Shown one piece after another: positions 6,424 through 11,204 of a stretch of 11,204 nucleotides of DNA. Made by a program: the position numbers and the translations under genes. Origin of the DNA: Clostridia bacterium (GTDB taxonomy: Bacteria; Bacillota_A; Clostridia; Oscillospirales; CAG-272); contig JAFQWB010000117.1 of NCBI GenBank assembly GCA_017407725.1, positions 1-11,204 of the forward strand, written 5' to 3'. Numbering within the stretch: the first letter of the stretch is position 1; the number at the start of each line of letters is the position of its first letter. The notes under the pieces are model-generated. The model worked only from the letters and a program-made list of their open reading frames with translations, was not told where the DNA came from and did no database searches.

Positions 6424-7893
6424 ATGATCTATCAAAGCACAAGAGGACACGAAAAAAAGGTTTCGGCGCTTACCGCCATCCGCGAGGGTATTGCGCCCGA
6501 CGGCGGTCTTTACATTCCGCTTGAAATACCGAGCGTATCAAAGGAATCCTTTGAAAAAATGAAGGATATGAGCTACCCCGAGAGAGCCGCCTTCGTCCTT
6601 TCACTTTTTATTGACGAGCTTTCATACGACACTCTTCTTTCCGAGTGCGAAAAGGCTTACTCTTCCTTTACGGGCGGAATTGCTCCCGTAAAATACCTTG
6701 ACGGTACACGCTCCGTTCTTGAGCTCTGGCACGGCCCTACGTGCGCCTTCAAGGATATGGCTCTTCAGATAATGCCGAGACTTTTGTCAAAGGCTCTTGA
6801 AGCATCGGACGAAAAGAGAGATGCTCTTATTCTTACAGCAACCTCGGGAGATACGGGAAAAGCCGCTCTTGAGGGCTACAAGGATGCAAACAGAATCAAA
6901 ATAATGGTATTCTACCCCGAAAACGGAGTAAGCGATATTCAGAAGCTTCAGATGCGCACCCAGGAGGGCGACAACCTTTCGGTTTGCGCTATCAGAGGAA
7001 ACTTTGACGATGCCCAGAGCGGAGTTAAGAAAATATTCGCCGACAAAGAAATTGCCGAGAAGCTTTCTGACAAGGGATACTTCCTTACAAGTGCAAATTC
7101 GATCAACTGGGGTCGTCTTGCACCTCAGATCGCGTACTATTTTTCTCTCTGCTGTGATATATTAAAGGAGAGAAAGACGGATGCGCCGATAGATATCTGC
7201 GTTCCGACAGGCAACTTCGGAAACATTCTTGCCGCATACTATGCAAAGAGAATGGGGGCGCCGATCGGAAAGCTCATTTGCGCTTCCAACTCAAACGACG
7301 TTCTCACGGTGTTTATAAACACGGGAGTTTACGACAGAAACAGAGAGTTCTTCACCACCCTCTCGCCCTCTATGGACATTCTTCTTTCATCCAATCTTGA
7401 AAGACTTCTTGCAATCCTTTCTTCAAGAGAAGAGTGCGCATCATATATGAAGTCTCTTGCAGAGCACGGAAAATATGAGGTATCGGATGCTCTCAAGGCT
7501 TCTATCAAGGAAAGCTTTGTTGGAATATGCTGTGACGAGGAAAACTGCAAAAAGACGGTAAAGGGCGTTTTTGACAGATATTCGTATCTTATCGACACTC
7601 ACACGGCGGTTGCCGCGTTCTGCGCAGACGAGTATATAGGCTCACTTCCCGATTACGACAGACAGATGGCTATCGTTTCGACCGCATCAGCCTTTAAGTT
7701 TGCGCCTGCAGTTTGCTCTTCGCTCAAAATAGAGGCAAACGAAAACGAATCCTCTGAAAAGCTCTCTGAGTTTACAAAAGCCGAGATCCCCTACCCCATA
7801 GCTTCGCTCAAAAACAAAACTCCGAGATTCTCACAGGTCATTGACAAAGAGGATATGGCTGATGCCGTACTCCTTTTTGCCGACAAGCAGTAA
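6424..7893 (+). CDS. thrC: Threonine synthase
   Basis: Threonine synthase is the PLP enzyme that converts O-phosphohomoserine to L-threonine, the last step of threonine synthesis. The protein has 489 residues, the longer form of the family. The N-terminus MIYQSTRG and APDGGLYIP (24-32) are typical. HGPTCAFKD holds the PLP lysine K110, TSGDTGKAA (140-148) binds phosphate and the cofactor, and SANSINWGR (223-231) and PTGNFGN are further family motifs. The start is set by AGGAG at 6411-6415 and by the conserved MxYxSTRG opening. The stop is 2 bases before the next gene. Its substrate must come from a homoserine kinase, and no GHMP-type ThrB is present in this window. The mutase-like domain at the left edge is a possible source. 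Confidence 0.96.
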   Translation: MIYQSTRGHEKKVSALTAIREGIAPDGGLYIPLEIPSVSKESFEKMKDMSYPERAAFVLSLFIDELSYDTLLSECEKAYSSFTGGIAPVKYLDGTRSVLELWHGPTCAFKDMALQIMPRLLSKALEASDEKRDALILTATSGDTGKAALEGYKDANRIKIMVFYPENGVSDIQKLQMRTQEGDNLSVCAIRGNFDDAQSGVKKIFADKEIAEKLSDKGYFLTSANSINWGRLAPQIAYYFSLCCDILKERKTDAPIDICVPTGNFGNILAAYYAKRMGAPIGKLICASNSNDVLTVFINTGVYDRNREFFTTLSPSMDILLSSNLERLLAILSSREECASYMKSLAEHGKYEVSDALKASIKESFVGICCDEENCKKTVKGVFDRYSYLIDTHTAVAAFCADEYIGSLPDYDRQMAIVSTASAFKFAPAVCSSLKIEANENESSEKLSEFTKAEIPYPIASLKNKTPRFSQVIDKEDMADAVLLFADKQ

Positions 7894-7895
7894 GT

Positions 7896-8621
7896 ATGGC
7901 AGTATACGTTCTGTCAGACCTGCACCTCTCGTTCGGCTCTCAAAAGCCGATGAACAAGTTCGGTGCACGATGGACGAACCATGCAGAGAAAATAAAGCTT
8001 GCATGGAATCACACCGTATCCGATTCCGACACTGTCGTAATATGCGGGGACATATCCTGGGCAATGAGACTTGAAGAAGCAAGAGATGATCTTCTGTTTC
8101 TTAACTTGCTCAAGGGAAAAAAGATACTTCTGAGAGGTAATCACGATTACTGGTGGAGCTCGCTTGCGGCAATGAAAAGATTTCTTGACGACAGCTTGAT
8201 AACCGATATTGAGTTTCTTCAGAACGATGCGCTTGTGTGTGAGGACCTCATACTCTGCGGAACGAGAGGATGGTTCTGCGACTCGGGATCTGCACCCGAG
8301 GAGACCGATTTCAAAAAGATGGAAAAAAGAGAGGCGGCAAGATTCGAGCTTTCTCTCGGAAAAGCGCTTGAGCTATCACGTATCCACCCCGAAAAGGAAA
8401 TAGTCGCGCTCACCCACTTCCCTCCGGTATTCGAAAGCTACGTTTTTAAGGAGCTTATCGATCTTATGAAAAAAGGAAATATAAAGCGCTGCTTCTACGG
8501 TCACATACATTCGGGATACGGAACGAGCATAAAAAGTATCTATGATAATATAGAATTCACCCTCACGTCATGCGACCGTATAAACTTCACGCCCTTGAAA
8601 ATCCACCAAACGGACAAATAA
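7896..8621 (+). CDS. Calcineurin-like metallophosphoesterase
   Basis: This is a cytosolic two-metal phosphoesterase of 241 residues. The ordered motif set is complete: SDLHLSF (D8, H10), GDISWAM (D52), RGNHDYWW (N82, H83), THFPP (H174) and YGHIHSGYG (H203, H205). The GDISW and GNHDYWW forms place it in a bacterial subgroup annotated only as metallophosphoesterase or predicted phosphohydrolase. The substrate is unknown and I do not assign one. It begins 2 bases after the thrC stop, and there is no strong Shine-Dalgarno site, so it probably depends on translational coupling to thrC. It is the last gene of the long operon. No hairpin terminator is visible after it, only A-rich sequence. Confidence 0.93.
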   Translation: MAVYVLSDLHLSFGSQKPMNKFGARWTNHAEKIKLAWNHTVSDSDTVVICGDISWAMRLEEARDDLLFLNLLKGKKILLRGNHDYWWSSLAAMKRFLDDSLITDIEFLQNDALVCEDLILCGTRGWFCDSGSAPEETDFKKMEKREAARFELSLGKALELSRIHPEKEIVALTHFPPVFESYVFKELIDLMKKGNIKRCFYGHIHSGYGTSIKSIYDNIEFTLTSCDRINFTPLKIHQTDK

Positions 8622-8640
8622 AGTAATTAAAAGAACAAAA

Positions 8641-8663
8641 AATCAATAAAAAAACATAAAGAA
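8641..8663 (+). promoter_or_regulatory. A-rich stretch upstream of the tig promoter (possible UP element)
   Basis: The sequence is almost all A and T with runs of six or seven A, and it ends 3 bases before the -35 box. Taking transcription to start near 8702, it covers about -61 to -39, the region contacted by the RNA polymerase alpha C-terminal domain in UP elements. That fits a strongly expressed chaperone gene. The region is AT-rich anyway, so the call is tentative. Confidence 0.4.
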
Positions 8664-8666
8664 CTA

Positions 8667-8695
8667 TTGACAAAAAGCTTAAAGTACTATAAAAT
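8667..8695 (+). promoter_or_regulatory. Sigma-A type promoter for tig-clpP
   Basis: A perfect -35 box TTGACA (8667-8672), a 17-bp spacer and TAAAAT (8690-8695, 5 of 6 matches to TATAAT) form a near-consensus housekeeping promoter. Transcription should start near 8702, giving a leader of about 34 bases before the trigger-factor ATG. An alternative -10, TATAAA at 8688, would have a poorer 15-bp spacer. The inverted repeat TACTAT-AAA-ATAGTA (8685-8699) overlaps the -10. I see neither a CIRCE element nor a CtsR heptamer repeat here. Confidence 0.8.
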
Positions 8696-8735
8696 AGTAT
8701 AGTATGCGAATTTATAGCACGGAGGAAAATTAAAA

Positions 8736-10016
8736 ATGAGTCTTAACAAAATTACTCATCCCGAAACTAACGTTGCTGTTATCGAGTTCTCTGTTGCAAA
8801 GGACGTTTTCGATAACGCAGTTACAGCTGTTTACGAAAGAAAAAAGAAGGATATAGCTCTTCCCGGATTCAGAAAGGGCAAGGCTCCCCGTCACTTAATC
8901 GAAAAGATGTACGGAAGCGGATTCTTCTACGAGGATGCAATCAACGCAGTTCTTCCCTCAGCATATGAGGAAGCAATCAAGGAAACAGATCTTGTTCCCG
9001 TTTCAAACCCCGAGTTTGATATCGTTTCTCTTGATGACAACGGTCTTGTTCTCTCTGCAAAGCTTTACACAAAGCCCGAGATCGAGATCAAGGGATACAA
9101 GGAGCTTACCTACCCCGCATTTGACACAACAGTTACAGACGAGGAGATCGACGCTGAGATCGAAAAGCTCCGCCGCCGTAACGAGCGCTTCATCGACGTT
9201 ACAGACAGAGCTGCAGAAATGGGCGATACAGCAGTATTCGATTTCGCAGGCTACAAGGATGGCGTTGCATTTGAGGGCGGTACAGCTGAAAACCACGAGC
9301 TCAAGCTCGGCTCCGGTCAGTTCATTCCCGGATTCGAGGAGAAGATGGTTGGACACAATGCAGGAGAAGAGTTCGATATTGACGTAACCTTCCCCGAGGA
9401 TTACCACGCAGAAGAGCTTAAGGGCGCTGCAGTTGTATTCCACATCAAGCTCCACTCTCTCAAGAAGACAGAGCTTCCCGAGCTTGACGACGATTTCGTA
9501 GTTGACGTTTCGGAATTCAACACAGTTGATGAATTAAAAGCCGATACAAAGGCAAAACTTGAAAAGAACAAGGCTGACGAGGCTGAAAGAACAAAGGAAG
9601 ACGCTGTAAGCGAAAAGCTTATCGAGCTTGTTGAAGGCGACATTCCCGAGTGCATGTACGATAACGAGACAGATGAGATCATCAGCCGTTATGAGAACAG
9701 ACTCAGAAGCCAGAATATTGACTTCAAGCTCTGGCTCCAGTATACAGGTCAGACCATGGAAGGCATGCGTGAGCAGGCAAGAGAAGGCGCAGTTAAGAAC
9801 GTTAAGCTTCGTCTTGCACTTGAAAAGATCGCAAAGCTTGAGAACATTACTCCCACAGCTGAGGAGATCGACGCTGAGTATAACCGCCTTGCAGAAATGT
9901 ACAAGATCTCTGCTGAGCAGGTTCGTTCGATCCTTCCCGAAGAGGGCGCTTCTGCAGACCTTGCAGTTCAGAAGGCTATGGATCTCGTAAAGGAAAACGC
10001 TAAAGTCGAGGACTGA
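8736..10016 (+). CDS. tig: Trigger factor, ribosome-associated chaperone with FKBP-type PPIase domain
   Basis: Trigger factor binds at the ribosome exit tunnel and shields nascent chains. At 426 residues it has the standard length. The N-terminal ribosome-binding domain has the signature GFRKGKAP (44-51). The FKBP-like peptidyl-prolyl isomerase domain covers roughly 150-245 and includes LGSGQFIPGFEEKMVG and FPEDYHAEELKG. The remaining charged helical part is the substrate-cradling C-terminal domain. GGAGG at 8721-8725 lies 10 bases before the ATG. Codon use differs from the genes upstream: threonine is nearly always ACA and isoleucine mostly ATC, against mixed Thr codons and many ATA before. 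That is the pattern of a highly expressed gene, not of transfer. It leads the tig-clpP-clpX cluster under its own promoter. Confidence 0.97.
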   Translation: MSLNKITHPETNVAVIEFSVAKDVFDNAVTAVYERKKKDIALPGFRKGKAPRHLIEKMYGSGFFYEDAINAVLPSAYEEAIKETDLVPVSNPEFDIVSLDDNGLVLSAKLYTKPEIEIKGYKELTYPAFDTTVTDEEIDAEIEKLRRRNERFIDVTDRAAEMGDTAVFDFAGYKDGVAFEGGTAENHELKLGSGQFIPGFEEKMVGHNAGEEFDIDVTFPEDYHAEELKGAAVVFHIKLHSLKKTELPELDDDFVVDVSEFNTVDELKADTKAKLEKNKADEAERTKEDAVSEKLIELVEGDIPECMYDNETDEIISRYENRLRSQNIDFKLWLQYTGQTMEGMREQAREGAVKNVKLRLALEKIAKLENITPTAEEIDAEYNRLAEMYKISAEQVRSILPEEGASADLAVQKAMDLVKENAKVED

Positions 10017-10056
10017 TTTTCCCTGCCCTGTGCAATGCCGAGCAATTTATTGATTT

Positions 10057-10064
10057 AAGGAGGA
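10057..10064 (+). promoter_or_regulatory. Strong ribosome binding site of clpP
   Basis: AAGGAGGA, an almost full complement of the 16S rRNA 3' end, lies 6 bases before the clpP ATG. It is the longest Shine-Dalgarno match in the window. The 54-base tig-clpP gap shows no hairpin terminator, so clpP is probably co-transcribed with tig. Confidence 0.8.
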
Positions 10065-10070
10065 TAGCAC

Positions 10071-10676
10071 ATGGATAACTTTGATATTAAAAACACCATA
10101 ATTCCAAGTGTCATTGAAACTACAAGCAGAGGCGAGCGTTCGTATGATATTTATTCCCGTCTTCTTAACGACAGAATTATATTCTTATCGGACGTTATCG
10201 ATTCAAATACCGCATCGCTCGTTATAGCTGAGCTTCTTTTCCTTGAGGCCCAGGACCGCGACAAGGATATTTACCTCTACATCAACAGCCCCGGCGGATC
10301 TGTTTCTGCGGGTCTTGCAATCTATGACACAATGAATTTTATAAACTGCGACGTTTCTACCATCTGTATGGGTATGGCGGCAAGTATGGGAGCTTTCCTT
10401 CTTGCGTGCGGAACCAAGGGCAAGCGCTTCGCTCTTCCCAACAGTGAGATCATGATCCACCAGCCCCTTATTCAGGAGGCAGGCGGTAAGGCTACCGATA
10501 TGAGAATAATCGCAGACCACATCGTCAAGATGAGAAAGAAGCTCGACGGAATCCTCTCTGAGGTATCCGGAAAGTCTCTTGCTGAGATCGAGGCAGCTAC
10601 AGAGAGCGACAACTATATGTCCGCATCCGAGGCAAAGGCATTCGGTCTTGTTGACGACGTTATAACACACAGATAA
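10071..10676 (+). CDS. clpP: ATP-dependent Clp protease proteolytic subunit ClpP
   Basis: This is the serine peptidase subunit of the Clp protease, which forms two stacked heptameric rings fed by ClpX or other AAA+ unfoldases. The protein has 201 residues. The catalytic triad is in place: S105 in [10 protein letters not shown]130 in IMIHQP and D180 in SDNYMSA. The oxyanion-side [11 protein letters not shown] (71-81) and the N-terminal [22 protein letters not shown] are typical of housekeeping ClpP. The family loses a short propeptide by self-cleavage, and the first dozen residues here could be one. It lies between tig and clpX, the widespread bacterial order, so adaptor, peptidase and unfoldase are expressed together. 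Confidence 0.97.
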   Translation: MDNFDIKNTIIPSVIETTSRGERSYDIYSRLLNDRIIFLSDVIDSNTASLVIAELLFLEAQDRDKDIYLYINSPGGSVSAGLAIYDTMNFINCDVSTICMGMAASMGAFLLACGTKGKRFALPNSEIMIHQPLIQEAGGKATDMRIIADHIVKMRKKLDGILSEVSGKSLAEIEAATESDNYMSASEAKAFGLVDDVITHR

Positions 10677-10680
10677 CCGT

Positions 10681-10711
10681 AAAACCGCGCCGCTTGATGC
10701 GACGCGGTTTT
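10681..10711 (+). terminator. Hairpin terminator or attenuator between clpP and clpX
   Basis: AAAACCGCG (10681-10689) pairs perfectly with CGCGGTTTT (10703-10711). Inside it CGC and GCG pair around a TTGAT loop, with one C-A mismatch. The stem ends in four T, so the U-tract is short and termination is probably partial. It starts 5 bases after the clpP stop. No clear promoter follows in the remaining 25 bases before clpX, so readthrough would be needed to express clpX. Confidence 0.7.
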
Positions 10712-10736
10712 GACTCTCAAAAGAAGAGGTAACAAA

Positions 10737-11204
10737 ATGGCAAACGATCAGAACAGAAATAATGAAATAATGCGTTGCTCGTTCTGTCAGAGAACCGAGC
10801 ACCAGGTGAATTTTTTAATTCCCGCAAACGGAGTCGCTATATGCGATCGCTGTGTCGAGACCTGCTCGGAGATAATCGACGATCAGCTCTCTGAAAAGAC
10901 CGATCTCGACTCACTTTCCTTTGAAACACTTCCGAAGCCAAGAGATATCAAGGCTTCGCTTGACGAGTACGTTATCGGACAGGATGATGCGAAAATCGCC
11001 CTCTCGGTCGCGGTTTACAATCACTACAAGAGAATTCTCTCAAAGAGCGGAAGCAAGAAGAAAAAGAAGAAAAACGAGCCTGAGGCGGTTGAGATCCAGA
11101 AGAGCAACGTGCTTCTTCTCGGCCCCACCGGTGTCGGCAAGACCTTCCTTGCGCAGACGCTTGCCAAGACCTTGAAGGTTCCTTTTGCCATTGCGGATGC
11201 GACC
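10737..11204 (+). CDS. clpX: ATP-dependent Clp protease ATP-binding subunit ClpX (3' partial)
   Basis: This is the AAA+ unfoldase that recognises tagged substrates and threads them into ClpP. The first 156 residues are present and the frame is open to the right edge. The N-terminal zinc-binding domain has C14-x2-C17 (CSFC) and C36-x2-C39 (CDRC). [11 protein letters not shown] (76-86) begins the AAA+ module, and the Walker A motif is GPTGVGKT (129-136). Between the helix ending YNHYKRIL and the conserved [10 protein letters not shown] is a variable loop. Here it carries six consecutive lysines (107-112), longer and more basic than in the Escherichia coli or Bacillus proteins. GAGG at 10726-10729 lies 7 bases before the ATG. 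Walker B, the sensor motifs and the pore loops lie beyond the window. Confidence 0.96.
   Translation, partial: MANDQNRNNEIMRCSFCQRTEHQVNFLIPANGVAICDRCVETCSEIIDDQLSEKTDLDSLSFETLPKPRDIKASLDEYVIGQDDAKIALSVAVYNHYKRILSKSGSKKKKKKNEPEAVEIQKSNVLLLGPTGVGKTFLAQTLAKTLKVPFAIADAT

Noticed and set aside
8622..8666. Terminator after the metallophosphoesterase gene
   Set aside because: The stretch is A-rich with no stem of useful length. I could not find a hairpin followed by T residues.
8622..8735. CIRCE or CtsR operator before tig
   Set aside because: Neither the TTAGCACTC/GAGTGCTAA repeat nor tandem GGTCAAA-like heptamers are present.
10203..10802. Open frame of 199 codons on the - strand across clpP and the clpP-clpX gap
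   Set aside because: It is antisense to the ClpP catalytic core and has no motif or ribosome site. It is open only because of codon bias on the other strand.
1..11204. Defence system, prophage, mobile element, CRISPR array or RNA gene
   Set aside because: All coding space is taken by core metabolic and housekeeping genes, gaps are short, and I saw no transposase, integrase, terminal inverted repeats, repeat-spacer units, tRNA cloverleaf or rRNA sequence.

Overview
The window looks like chromosomal core sequence of a Firmicute of class Clostridia, probably an uncultured gut-type or anaerobic lineage. The evidence is the gene order (lepB, rbgA, rnhB, yraN, then tig-clpP-clpX), a Gram-positive-type single-anchor signal peptidase, strong Shine-Dalgarno sites and frequent AGA, ATA and CTT codons. 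I cannot name a genus. All twelve genes are on the + strand, and no gap exceeds 300 bases (the longest is 114 bases). I see no tRNA, rRNA, CRISPR array, insertion sequence, phage or defence genes.

Region 1 (1-8621) reads as one long operon of nine genes separated by 1-44 bases or overlapping by 4. It opens with the most unusual object in the window. This is a single reading frame joining a cofactor-independent phosphoglycerate-mutase-like enzyme (alkaline-phosphatase superfamily, cut by the left edge) to a complete type I signal peptidase through a 38-residue hydrophilic linker. Next come the ribosome-assembly GTPase RbgA (with a degenerate G4 motif), a FabG-like short-chain dehydrogenase and a threonine-aldolase-type gene broken by an apparent one-base deletion. 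These are followed by RNase HII, a YraN-family nuclease-like protein, an M19 dipeptidase, threonine synthase and a calcineurin-like metallophosphoesterase. In the usual Firmicute order lepB-rbgA-rnhB-yraN, the dehydrogenase and the aldolase are extra.

Region 2 (8622-11204) is a separate protein quality-control unit. A near-consensus sigma-A promoter with an A-rich upstream stretch drives tig (trigger factor), followed by clpP. A hairpin terminator or attenuator and then clpX follow. clpX is cut by the right edge.

The genes of region 1 mix housekeeping (protein export, ribosome assembly, RNA primer removal) with threonine metabolism. The mutase-like domain has a DHPTP segment and shares the operon with thrC. 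It may therefore be the apgM-related type of homoserine kinase, making the O-phosphohomoserine that ThrC uses, while the aldolase, if functional, would split threonine to glycine and acetaldehyde. No novel multi-gene system is evident. The fusion protein is the candidate most deserving of follow-up.
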